Assembly: GCF_003573695.1 (NCBI RefSeq)
Contig: NC_039361.1
Location: 86,942,149 to 87,006,148 of the forward strand
Origin: Papaver somniferum
Taxonomy: Eukaryota; Streptophyta; Magnoliopsida; Ranunculales; Papaveraceae
DNA: 64,000 nucleotides
Direction: 5' to 3'
Both the position numbers and the translations under genes were made by a program. Below are positions 34,588 through 44,577 of this stretch, one piece after another. Under the pieces are notes generated by a model that was not told where the DNA came from, did no database searches, and saw only the letters and a program-made list of their open reading frames with translations. Each line of letters starts with the position of its first letter. Within the stretch, counting starts at the first letter, position 1.

Positions 34588-34959
34588 CTAGATTTTTGTG
34601 GGAATTATATAAATGCCCCTTGTTTTTATGGGCATCAAAAATACCCTTAGCATCCGATAAATATACTCCTCTCCATCTACAAGCGCTCTCAGGTGTGTTA
34701 TTGTTTTTTCCGCTTTCTATATTTACCCTCCCAGCAGATTAAATGAATTGTTCTTACGGTCCGCGAGTTATAACCCCAAAGGTGTCACTATCCATATACA
34801 AAAACTCCAACAAAACAAATTGTTCACAAAAATCCCATTTAATATAAATTGTCTATATTACTCCTCTAATTTAAATCACCCCAACAAAAACAAAAATCAA
34901 CCACACTTTAATTCTTATTATATTGTCACCCCCAACAAGAAATAAACAACCACCAATAA

Positions 34960-35425
34960 TCACCGCCGCCACCGATAACCACCTCCACCACCTCCGACCA
35001 CCACCAACGCCACCTTCCGCCACCGCCGCCACCGACCACCGCCACTGACCACCGCCGCCACCTCCGACCACAACCTCCGCCGCGGCCACTGACCACTACC
35101 GCCGTCGCCGCCACCGATCACCACCACCACGCCGCCCGCCGACCACCACCGCCACCCGCCGCCACCACCGACCACCACCACCGACCACCACCGACCCGCC
35201 GCCGCCGCGCCGCCGCCACCGATACTGCGCAATTGCATCCACCACTGCCAGCCACCCTACCATCCAGCACCACCATTGTCGACCACCACCACCACCACCA
35301 CCACCGATACTACGTAATTGCACCACCAATACCAGCCACCCTACCATCCAGCACCACCACTGTCGACCACCGCCGACCAAAACCAGCAGCACGACCGCCC
35401 ACCACCACCACCACCCAAAAATACG
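34960..35425. repeat. CCACCG/CCGCCA trinucleotide-rich subterminal arm (left)
   Basis: About 460 bp of imperfect ACC/GCC repeats. All reading frames are open over long distances on both strands, which explains several glycine- or proline-rich ORFs; none is a gene. It is the inverted counterpart of 41915-42180. Confidence 0.85.
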
Positions 35426-35590
35426 ATGAAACCAATTTTGGTTTCATCTTGGTTTCGTGAGAAATCACCTGCAAGAAATTTTTTAAGAGGTATTATACAT
35501 CTTCATGGATAAAAATACATTGTTGAAATACGATGAAACCGATTTTGGTTTCATCATAAATAAGATGAAACCATAATTGGTTTGTGCGCT
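35425..35590. repeat. GATGAAACC...GGTTTCATC hairpin repeat, left copy
   Basis: Repeated palindromic units such as GATGAAACCAATTTTGGTTT followed by CATC, with spacers ATAAATA. A second cluster lies at 36635-36740. Both clusters follow a CCACCATTGTCGACCACC-type segment, so the arm-plus-hairpin module occurs twice. Confidence 0.8.
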
Positions 35591-36540
35591 TCAACAGCAA
35601 TACCACCAGTTATGTCTCAAGACCCATTACTCAGCTTCACCTGGTATATCTTCCATCTAGGTTTACAACAATTCCTCATTGTATTGCAGCACTTCATTGC
35701 ACCTGCAACTACAAATTCACTTCAAATCCCATACCCACTGCATTACTGCCTTCCATTTCAGTTCAAGCTCATACCTGAACACCACAAATGCTCCATCTCA
35801 GGATCAGTTTGATCTTCAACTGGACCTGCAATATCCATATTAATTCAACCAGAGCAACACTAGTTCCTCCATGGTTTCTGATTATCACCAGCTGCAGTTC
35901 ATAATCACCACCAACATAGGCATCTCAGTTCTTCTCTACACTCTCAACCTGCAACTGTACTTAAAAACCATTTTCAAGCATCAGCTCAAACCATTCTTCA
36001 TAGAGAACCAACTCAAAGCCAACACCAGTACCACCTTCTCTATAATATTAACTTCTACTGCAACCGGAGCTTACTAGCAGCATCAAATGAAACTCGTCAC
36101 AAGACCCTGTCACTGCAATAACCATATCAAACCCATCACTGCAATAACCATATCAACAATACCAGCAGCTACACTTGCACACTGTCAATCTGAAAGCAGC
36201 GGCAACAACATCTCCTAGCTGACTCTACTCAGCTCCACAATCCAATTCACCACCTGCAATTGCTTCCCATTTCAATTCTAGCCATCATTTTTCTCTATTA
36301 AACCTTCTTTTGGACCCTCTCCTTCACCTAATTTCAGAATCAGATTCCACTGTTTCCAGAACAGTTTCATGTTTCCCTTCTTCCTGTAGTAAAGAAGTTT
36401 CATCAACTTTATTCATCCCAAGAGCAGTCCTTAATGTCTCCATCTTTCTCTCAACATCACAACAACACAGATCCATGCTCTATACAGCAACATTACAGCA
36501 ACACAGATCCATGCTCTATGCTACAACACATATTATCAAC
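35591..36540. other. CA-rich internal segment of the Mutator-like element, no gene seen
   Basis: Purine-poor, CA/CT-rich DNA with short open frames lacking conserved motifs. A small tandem duplication (CAACACAGATCCATGCTCTA at about 36462 and 36498) is present. Confidence 0.5.
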
Positions 36541-36740
36541 TTCCAGGACCACCATTGTCGACCACCGCCAACCACCACCGACTAAAACCAGCAACATCGC
36601 CAACACCCGCCGACGACCACCACCACTGACCAAAAATTAGATGAAACCAATTTTGGTTTCATCATAAATACGATGAAACCGATTATGGTTTCATCATAAA
36701 TAAGATGAAACCATAATTGGTTTCATCAGAATTCATCAGT
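36541..36740. repeat. Second CCACCG plus GATGAAACC hairpin module
   Basis: A CCACCATTGTCGACCACC segment, followed by three or four GATGAAACC...GGTTTCATC units. It repeats the arrangement at 35240-35590. Confidence 0.75.
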
Positions 36741-38990
36741 AGCTGCACTTCATTTAAGCTTCATTTCTTCTCTAGTTTACATCATCATCTGCTGTAACTC
36801 GGCTCTACTTTCATCCTCCGTCTATCCACAACAGCACCATCTGCTTCATTGACCATTTCAACTTAAAATCAGATCCCTCTTTTTAACTCATCAGAGATCC
36901 TTCTAATTTGACTAAATCGTCTGTTGGTTAAGGTACATTAAACGATAGCTTCATTAGTTAATCAAACTTAAGAAACTTCTGAAACTCGTGCTTGAAAAAT
37001 ATAGACCTACAGCTATTTTTCAGTCAGATAAGAATAAAAAGAGATAAGCAGATACAAGATAACTTTGTTTGTGTTTTAAGGATATGCAAGTAACTGGCTC
37101 TATTCTAGAGTATCAATATTCGTAACATACTGCGGGTTCCATTGATGTGCACCTCAGATACTTGAAACCTATGCCAACGTACACTGAGAATGCTAAAACA
37201 TCTACCATTCATTAACTTGCGTGACCTAGACAAAATAAGAATCCTACAGTTTCCTCATAACTAAGACAATTACGAGATCACCAATTCTATATACTCAAAC
37301 AGATGGATTAAAATAAAAAAGCAGGTTATATATACCTCAGTTCTTTCGTCACGCATCATATTAATGGAAACAACCTCAATAATATTTGCTAGCTAAGCTC
37401 CTACCATCCCCTCTGCCATACTAGCGACGGCCATATCTACATCTTCAGCATTGTCTGTCATCCTCTTCTTATTAGATTTCCACTGCTCCAGTTGAAGTTT
37501 ATAATGTGCTTGAAGTTTATAATGTGCTTGAAGTTTAGATTTCCACTTCTCCAGCTGAACCATGGCAGCAACCACCATTTCCTTGTCATCTACAGCTCCA
37601 CATTCCACACTGCGACACATAGCTTCTTAACCCATTCACAACTCCATAACCTCCACCTGCATCATTTCAGTTCACAAGCCAATGCCATTATCTTCTTTAT
37701 CCTGCATACCAACCAACACAAGGCTTCAACTGGTTTAAATCCTACCAGCAATCCATGGCTTAACCTGCAATTCCAGTCCTTGCGCTAGAGCTAACACCAC
37801 CAGACAACTGCACCTACATCTCTGCCATCAGACCACAGTAACAACAACAGCATCAACATTACATCTTCTTAAACACCAGTTCTCAACACAACTTGCACTT
37901 CTTATTCAATTCCTTCTCTTCACTTCCATGACCACCTCACTGAACTGTAGTACCACCAATCCATCGTCACCTGCAATTTCAATAGCAGCCGAGGCATCAA
38001 TTCAGTCAACACACAACACCAAAAACTCCATTCATCTTCTTCTCATTCTTTTCTCATTTGAATATGCTCAGCAACAACATCTTGCGGCTCCAGAACCCAT
38101 CTCAAATCGAATCGTAGTTTGCCAAGTTCATTAATGCATCATTTCGATCATCTACAGTTCCATTTCCGCTTAACTGATTTCATTATCACCAGCAGCCACA
38201 GCAGCTCATCTTCGATTTCTTCTCATCTCTGTTTCATAATTCCACCACCATCATTCTTCAGATCCATCCTCAACACCAGCGGCCTCATTCATTTCTCGAA
38301 TTGACAGAAAATCCCTAATTTTTTCTTCAAGAGCACCAACACAAACCCTCAATTTCTCCAGATCCCCATTTCAGTTCATCCAAAACTCCACAACTGAATT
38401 CAACAGAAGCTAGCAGAACCCATCTTCACATCTTCTCAATCTAACTCAACTCTGAGTTTCAATTTCTGAATCAACCCCAGGCGAGATGCAGATCCAATTT
38501 CTTGCAATCTCAGATTCAACCCATCTTGAATCTTACCAAAGTCCATCATCTCTATCTTACCCTTTTCTCATCTCCCAATTCTCGATCTATTTCTCGATCA
38601 ACAACAACGATATTTACTCTCAATTTCAGGTGATAAAACAGCGGCAACTGCTGCTTCTTCTTTTCTCAGTTTTAGGGAAATGAATAAGAGAAAACGTCTC
38701 TCGAATTCTTCATCTCTCGAGTCAGCGCCGTTCTTCTGGTGCAGTTCCATTGTTGCTGATGGTGATGATGGTGGTGGGAGAAGGAGACAGAAGAAAGAAG
38801 AAATCAGAGAAGAAGAAGAAGAAAAGGTCGAAGGGTATGTTTGGCTTTTTTAAAATTAACAAAAACTAAATTTACACATTATTATTTGGCTTGAGGTTTT
38901 TGTTCCGCTTTTATTTGAAACGATTTTTATTTATTAAAAATAATATGACCGGTTTTTTCTTATCACTAATTTATTCACCTAGGGGTTTTG
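36741..38990. other. Internal segment of the Mutator-like element, no gene seen
   Basis: CT/CA-rich sequence with many short plus-strand ORFs rich in Ser, Thr, Pro and His, an effect of composition. A 19-bp direct repeat (GTTTATAATGTGCTTGAA) occurs at about 37496-37535. A GA-rich stretch at 38770-38830 encodes only low-complexity residues. No homology could be recognised. Confidence 0.5.
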
Positions 38991-39039
38991 TCACTAGTTT
39001 TGTTGTTCTTATTCTTTTATTTTGAGATTTAAATTTTCT

Positions 39040-39219
39040 CCTTCTTCCAATCCAACGACAGCCACCACCATTACCACCTCCGCCGCTGCAAATAGACTCA
39101 GAAACACCTCCACTAATCTCACCACCAGTTCTAGCACAATCTCCTAAATTTCCACCAAGTCCACCACCACCACGTCCTGGACAATCAATTTTGATTAACG
39201 AATCTACGAGAAACTAAAT
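39040..39219 (+). pseudogene. Proline-rich gene-like fragment in the Mutator-like element
   Basis: A frame beginning after an upstream stop reads IQRQPPPLPPPPLQIDSETP then PLISPPVLAQSPKF, then PPSPPPPRPGQS, and stops at 39217-39219. The SP/PPP pattern resembles extensin-like or LRR-extensin cell-wall proteins. It is only about 60 codons long with no signal peptide or start codon, so a captured exon fragment is the best reading. A chance open frame in proline-codon-rich DNA is the alternative. Confidence 0.3.
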
Positions 39220-40536
39220 TCTCCAACCAAATCTAAAGCTCAGATCCATTTCCTTTTCAATTGGATTTGTCTTTAAGAACGCAAAATCGATGACAACAGT
39301 TAGTTATTCAAGATTTGCCCGCATCTATTTAAGAAGAGAAGATGAAAATCGTTATCTTTTATTGGATCTGAAAATTTAATTTTCCCAAACCAATAGAAGT
39401 TAATCACCATCAGATAATCTCAAACAATAGTCACCATCAACAGTAGACTCGAGAAACTTAGTGGTACAACTGTACATGTATTAATTTCTTTACTTCTCAT
39501 TTTGAGTTTGAAGATTCGATTTTGTTTAAATATGATCAATATGGGATTTGGTTTTATAGTTATAAATCAATTTGGATTTTTTTTTGTTTGAATAAAACCA
39601 TTTTTTTTTTTAAATTGGGTCTCTACCTGTATGTTGGATTTAGTAGTTGTATGTCGGTGTTGGAGCCGTGGTGTTGCAGGTGATGAGATTAGTGTAAGAC
39701 GTTAGTGTTTTATAACACCTGCACCACATCCAAAACAAACTGCATCACCACCATTTAGAAAGAACTGTAGATGAAAGTAATTGGAGCTATAATTTGTCAA
39801 TTTATATTTGTTTCAGGTTGGAAAGGCATGTGAACAGGGAGGAGGCAGAGATGATCAACCTTGCTGGCCTGATTTGTGAATGCAAAATACTGTGTTTCTA
39901 ATTGTAGGTCTTGCCTGGTTCAATCTTGTTTAGTCATAATCATTACATATGTACTTGAATCAGAGATGCATCTGTGGTGCATTTGATGTTTCCTATTGAA
40001 TGCTGTTAATTTATTGCACTGCCGGCTTGGCACTATTAGATACTTGTAGTATTCTTCAAGCTTTAGATCTATCAGTGCTCCTCAGGATGCTGTCAACTCG
40101 GTAATCTCACAGAGTATCTCTTGATTTCAAATGATAATTCTGGAAATACCATTTGAAATAGGTTACTATGGTTCCTTAGTTCAACATAATCCAGCATGGT
40201 CAAGTTCAGAATCTTGTACATTAGCCAAGATCTCATGGTGTATGGCATGATTAACACATTTACTGTTAACTCTAGAGAATATATTTTTTTCTTTCCTAAA
40301 CACAGATGCTAATTTTTCTTCTTTGTATATGAAACAGGGGATGGGATGTCATTTATCCTTGCAATATATGTGTTCCAGTCCTCAGGACAAACTAGCAAGG
40401 TATAGTTCTTATCGTTCTTTTTAGTGGGTAGCACTAATAATTTTCCACCTTGAAAGATAGTAAATGGGCGTACAAATACTAGGGAGCAGCACTATTAAGG
40501 TTACATTCAAAGGGTGGACATTTGAACTTGACAGTT
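39220..40536. other. AT-rich internal segment of the Mutator-like element, no gene seen
   Basis: Intron-like AT-rich DNA. A TTTCAG acceptor-like site near 39815 is followed by a short open stretch (LERHVNREEAEMINLAGL) ending at a donor-like TTGTAGGTC. This hints at captured exon pieces but cannot be assigned to a family. Confidence 0.4.
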
Positions 40537-40808
40537 TTTTTTTCTCTATTGATTGCGACCACTTTTATTGTATCTTAATTGTTTTTCAGCATTTTATTTT
40601 ATTCCTTTTTTTCTTCTCTGGATTATGTAATGTGCTATTAGGTTTAGATTTTTTTAATAAGATGAAGTTTCCTTCCAGGACAAGAAATGTTTGTTCATCT
40701 GATGTGCTATATTATCTAGTTGCTTTCTGATTTCAGTATTGTTATATTTCAAATTTCTTTGTGTGATTTATGTAAAGTGTTTTTTGGCAGGGTTGAGGTG
40801 TATTAGAC

Positions 40809-40879
40809 GAACTTGTGGTGTAATGGTAACACACCTGGATCCACGTCAGAAGATGCGTGTTCGAATCACGTCAGGTTCA
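40809..40879 (+). tRNA. tRNA-Trp(CCA)-like sequence, copy 1
   Basis: This 71-nt sequence folds as a cloverleaf. The acceptor GAACTTG pairs with CAGGTTC (one G-T), the D stem GTGT with ACAC, the T stem GCGTG with CACGT around TTCGAAT, and the anticodon stem CCTGG with TCAGA (one C-A mismatch, one G-T). The 7-nt loop ATCCACG has anticodon CCA. Discriminator base A follows. A and B box motifs (TGGTGTAATGG and GTTCGAATC) are present, and a TTTT run lies about 8 nt downstream. Much of it follows plant nuclear tRNA-Trp (AATGGTA, GCGTGTTCGA), but acceptor and anticodon stems differ. It may be a diverged gene, a pseudogene, or a tRNA-derived SINE head. Confidence 0.6.
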
Positions 40880-41246
40880 CTAATTTTAGTACATCAATTT
40901 TACGGATCAAATTTGGTTGTTGACGCCAGATTTTGGGATCAACTTTGGTTGTTGACCCGTTCATTGGGACCACTTTTTTTTCTCTATTGATTGCGACCAC
41001 TTTTATTGTATCTTAATTGTTTTTCAGCATTTTATTTTGTTCCTTTTTTTCTTCTCTGGATTATGTAATGTGCTATTAGGTTTAGATTTTTTTAATAAGA
41101 TGAAGTTTCCTTCCAGGACAAGAAATGTTTGTTCATCTGGTGTGCTATATTATCTAGTTGCTTTCTGATTTCAGTATTGTTATATTTCAAATTTCTTTGT
41201 GTGATTTATGTAAAGTGTTTTTTGGCAGGGTTGAGGTGTATTAGAA

Positions 41247-41317
41247 GAACTTGTGGTGTAATGGTAACACACCTGGATCCACGTCAGAAGATGCGTGTTC
41301 GAATCACGTCAGGTTCA
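41247..41317 (+). tRNA. tRNA-Trp(CCA)-like sequence, copy 2
   Basis: Identical over all 71 nt to copy 1 (40809-40879), 438 bp downstream, created by the tandem duplication. The flank just 5' differs by one base (AGAAGAAC here, AGACGAAC in copy 1) without touching the cloverleaf. The same TTTT run follows. Confidence 0.6.
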
Positions 41318-41334
41318 CTAATTTTAGTACATCA

Positions 41335-41915
41335 ATTTTACGGATCAAATTTGGTTGTTGACGCCAGATTTTGGGATCAACTTTGGTTGTTGACCCGTTC
41401 ACTGAGATCAACTTCCATTGTTGATCCCAGTGAATGGGATCAACATCCATTGTTGACCCAAACAAGTTGGAGTATTTTTTCACTTATTGTGTCAACAAAG
41501 AAAATGGATCAACTTTGGTTGTTGTCACCATCTTTGGGATCAACTTTGGTTGTTGACACCAGATTTTGGATCAACTTAGGTTGTTGATGCCATATTGTTT
41601 TGTTATGAGCTTTTGATTTTTGTTTTTGGGGATCAACTTCGGTTGTTGACGTCATGTTATTTTTTACCTTTTTATGATTTTTTTGGTTTTTGTTTTGGAG
41701 ATCAACTACTGTTGTTGACACCGGATTTTGGGATCAACTTCGGTTGTTGACGCCATATTATCTTTTCATGATTTTTTTTTTGTTTTTGTTTTATGGATCA
41801 ACTTCAGGTGTTGACACCATTTTCTGGGATCAACTTTGGTTGTTGACATTATATAAATTTTTTTCTTTCTTATTTTCTTATTTTGTTTTTGGGGATCAAC
41901 TTAGATTGTTGACGC
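41335..41915 (+). repeat. GGATCAACTTTGGTTGTTGAC minisatellite
   Basis: Around a dozen degenerate units of the form GATCAACTTYGGTTGTTGAC with CGCCA or CACCA following, spaced by T-rich DNA. TCAAC and GTTGA within each unit are inverted complements, so each is a potential small hairpin. The array leads straight into the CGGTGG arm. Confidence 0.85.
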
Positions 41916-42180
41916 CACTGGCGGCGGCGGTGGTGGTGGCGGGCGGTGGTGGACTGGTGGTGGTGGCGGGCGATGGTGGACTGGTGGTGGCGGGCGGTGG
42001 TGGCGGACTGGTGGTGGTAGCGGGCGTGGTGGCGGCGGTGGTGGACTGGTGGTGGTAGCGGGCGGTGGTGGACTGGTGGTGGTGGCGGGCGGTGGTGGAC
42101 TGGTGGCGGTGGCGGGCGGTGGTGGGATGGCGGCGGTGGCGGTGGTCGGGCGATTGGTAAGTGGTGGTGGAATGATAGTT
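41915..42180. repeat. CGGTGG trinucleotide-rich subterminal arm (right)
   Basis: GGCGGTGGTGGACTGGTGGT-type tandem repeats, the inverted counterpart of 34960-35425. The proline-rich minus-strand ORF here is a composition artefact. Confidence 0.85.
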
Positions 42181-42382
42181 GAATGTTGGTAGTAGCGGTG
42201 AAATGGTAGATACAAATTTTTATTGTATTTTGAAATAAAGAAATATATTGTATGAGTGAGGGTATTAAGGTAATCTAATTTTTAATGGATAAGGTTTTAA
42301 AATGATAGGGGTATATTTATTTATTGTTGTATAAGGGTATAGTTGTTGGGTGTCAAAACTAAGGGTATTTAATAAATTTACC
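42181..42382. other. Right terminal region of the Mutator-like element
   Basis: AT-rich terminal sequence ending CTAAGGGTATTTAATAAATT then TACC, the inverted partner of the left terminus at 34597, directly followed by the CTAGATTTT target duplicate. Confidence 0.7.
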
Positions 42383-42439
42383 CTAGATTTTCCCCTCCTC
42401 AAATCCGTTCTTTCCCTCCTATTAACATGACTCTATTTA

Positions 42440-42870
42440 GACCGGTTCCTATGGAGGGTGGTATAAAAGTTGTTTTTCATGCCACATGGCACGGCAAACT
42501 AGTTTCCCCACTAGGATAAAACTGGCAAATTTTAATAAATTGGTATATTTTATTATGTTTTGTGGGATCCTTATCAATAAAAAAAAATCTGTTTGTTTAG
42601 GTTTGGTGAGGTCTTTATTAAATTTTAGGATTTATATAATATTTTGTGGGTCCCTTTTATAATAAAATCTGTTATAATAATTAAAAAGTATGAGAGAAGA
42701 AAAAAGTAAAACAGTAAATATTACTTAGCGATCAACACTAAATCGCTAGCGGTGCTTACTAGACTGCTCGGTAGATATTCGACCTGGGCTGGCTAAGTGG
42801 CAAGTTTTCCAGTTAGCCAGCTCTATAGTGGGTGCAAAAATGACAAACTCCATGCTCATAGGAACCGACC
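42440..42870. mobile_element. PIF/Harbinger (Tourist-like) MITE
   Basis: The left end GACCGGTTCCTATGGAG and the right end CTCATAGGAACCGACC are imperfect inverted repeats. TTA flanks both ends (42437-42439 and 42871-42873), the target-site type of PIF/Harbinger elements. About 431 bp, non-coding. Its left TTA overlaps the TATTTA flank of the split MITE. Confidence 0.7.
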
Positions 42871-42993
42871 TTAAGACGTAAGACAACCAGATATACACGG
42901 GATTTAATTTAATATAGGGGGAGGATCCATAATTTTGGATATATCGGGGAGAAAACTCCCGATAACACAACTCTATATGGTATTCATAAAGAT

Positions 42994-43664
42994 GTGATTA
43001 AAACAAGCTTTCCTCCTCCAAAGGGTAATTTGTCCCGGTCCGATGAATGTTGTAATGATCATGATGAGGTACACATTACCATGTGTCTATTACACAACAT
43101 GTCAGAAATCTTCTCAAGAGAAGAAGAGAAAGATGTTCTAGAAAAAATCTCCTTAGATCAAACTTTTAAGATGAATCTTCTTCTCATAATGGAAGTTCAG
43201 TTCTAGAAAAAGTCTCTTTAGATCAAACTTTCAAGATGAATCTTCTTCTCATAATGAACGTTCACTTCGGTGCTTTAAATGTCGAGGTTTTGAACATATG
43301 CAAAAGGAATGCCAAGACCTATTAAGGAAATAACGCTCTCATAGTTTTAGATCAAACTTGGACAGCAAGGAATACTATTAAGGAAATAATGCTCTCATAG
43401 TTTTTCTTGATGATAAGTCTGATTAGTTTCTCTGAAGTTTCAACAGAGGATTCTGCTTTCCTGCGTAGAAATATATGTAGTTCCTAATCCTGATTCATAT
43501 GATGAAGCAGAGAAGGAGATTCTTGAGTTCTTGGAGAGTGAAGAAATTCATTGTGAAAATTTTCGTCTCAAGAAATATTTGGAAACGATCGAAACATCTC
43601 TTCAAGTGAAAATTCTAGAGTTTGGCAAACTCAATGAAAATTTCACGAAAACCATGTCTATTAA
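42994..43664 (+). pseudogene. Copia-like gag, N-terminal part with zinc knuckle
   Basis: After an acidic open segment (42994-43206), a different frame near 43270-43320 encodes CFKCRGFEHMQKEC, a perfect CX2CX4HX4C zinc knuckle as in copia Gag nucleocapsid. Downstream, 43500-43664 reads an acidic helical stretch (EKEILEFLESEEIHCENF, LETIETSLQVKI). A ~66-bp tandem duplication (43132-43265) and a shorter one around GCTCTCATAGTTTT (43333-43405) break the frame. The gag is cut at 43664 by a MITE and continues at 44578. Confidence 0.55.
43132..43265 (+). repeat. ~66-bp tandem duplication in the copia-like gag
   Basis: Two adjacent copies share TTCTAGAAAAA, TTAGATCAAACTTT and AAGATGAATCTTCTTCTCAT, differing at a few bases. 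Confidence 0.8.
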
Positions 43665-44575
43665 GAGCAAGGCCTATGGGGTTTGATAGTCTCTTTCAAA
43701 ATGAAAGAGTTGATAAAATTACATCTTACTATGGATAGAGGGGAACCCTCTTTCATCCTAAACTCTATCACCTTCTCTTTTGGTCGGGTGAGTGTACGAA
43801 AGTCCTCTTTATACGGCTAATTATTTGCCGTTTGAAATAATTATTAGAAATACGACAAACAATTTGCGTGTATGGGTAAAATGAAAATAGAATGCAAAAT
43901 GTTTTCCATTTATGTTGATTTTCTATCCAAACGGCTTTTCAATCCCCGTGTAAATATATTTTCACTTTCGCAGACTGTAAATACGAAACCGAGAAGGTTT
44001 CAGTCCTCCCCCTTCTCTTCTGTGCAGATACAAACAGAGTAGCTCTTTTTTTCTCTATACTTCTATACGTAGAGGAAGGAGTGAGTATCAAAATTGAAGG
44101 AATCATTTTTCCCATCATTGGATCAAGATCAAGAGAGGAACGAGCAAAGACAAAAAGGTTATTCGCTCACCCTAAAACCTTTGTTAATATATTTCTCAAC
44201 TTTATCGTTTTTCAGTGATCAGTAGCTAATCTGCCATTTTTGTGTGTTTCAATACAATACAGTCAATCGATTATGCGTTTTTTCATCCTCCCTTTTAATT
44301 TCTCTTGGAATCTTACTTTTTGATCCATCGAAGTTTTTCCCATTAAAAGTTAGTCGTGTGAGATATTTGCCTTTTATTTGTTTTTTTTTTTAAATAATAT
44401 ATCAGACCGCGTATAGTTGTCGTCCAGATTGGTTCTTCTCTGCCAAACGACAAACTGTTCCCCGTATAAGCTTTTGTAACTCTATCCCATTGTGAGTTTT
44501 GCACTCGTTCCAATAGACACTTTTTCATTTTGAAAGGGATAGACTGTTTTAGAGTCTATCCCATAACCCTTTCTC
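43665..44575. mobile_element. Second TAA-flanked MITE, inserted in the copia-like gag
   Basis: The left end GAGCAAGGCCTATGGGG and the right end CCCATAACCCTTTCTC are imperfect inverted repeats. Both ends also share the inverted CTTTCAAAATGAAA segment (about 43692 and 44521-44535). TAA flanks both sides (43662-43664, 44576-44578), as for PIF/Harbinger elements. 911 bp, no coding capacity. Confidence 0.7.
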
Positions 44576-44577
44576 TA

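Larger units (their letters stand above)
40537..41412 (+). repeat. 438-bp tandem duplication containing tRNA-Trp-like sequences
   Basis: Two near-identical copies, about 40537-40974 and 40975-41412, differ at only a few positions. Each runs from a CTCTATTGATTGCGACCAC start to GGTTGTTGACCCGTTCA. Each contains one tRNA-like sequence and the beginning of the GGATCAAC minisatellite. Low divergence suggests a recent duplication. Confidence 0.9.
34597..42382. mobile_element. Mutator-like element, non-autonomous, 7.8 kb
   Basis: Flanked by a perfect 9-bp duplication CTAGATTTT (34588-34596 and 42383-42391), the length characteristic of Mutator-like elements. Termini are imperfect inverted repeats: GGGAATTATATAAATGCCCC at the left, and the complement of a GGTAAATTTATTAAATACCC sequence at the right. 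Subterminal arms are inverted too: CCACCG-rich at 34960-35420 and CGGTGG-rich at 41915-42180. No transposase is visible. Contents include hairpin minisatellites, a proline-rich gene-like fragment and a duplicated tRNA-Trp-like sequence. Confidence 0.8.
13717..42433. mobile_element. MITE (~0.77 kb net) split by two large nested insertions
   Basis: The left terminus at 13717 begins GAGTCATGTTAATAGG and continues AGGGAAAGAA. The right terminus, ending at 42433, is its inverted complement over about 26 bp. TATTTA lies next to both ends (13709-13714 and 42434-42439), compatible with a target duplication. Subtracting the gypsy array with its TSD (20,155 bp) and the Mutator-like element with its TSD (7,795 bp) leaves about 767 bp, a normal MITE length. 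Internal left-end sequence repeats AGGAGGGA motifs. No coding capacity belongs to the MITE itself. The superfamily is not certain. Confidence 0.65.

Noticed and set aside
34871..35392. Several glycine-rich minus-strand ORFs and a proline-rich counterpart at 41901-42215
   Set aside because: Trinucleotide arms of the Mutator-like element lack stops in many frames; composition artefact.
42746..42970. ORF of 74 aa across the Tourist-like MITE
   Set aside because: It spans a MITE terminus and flanking DNA and has no conserved content.
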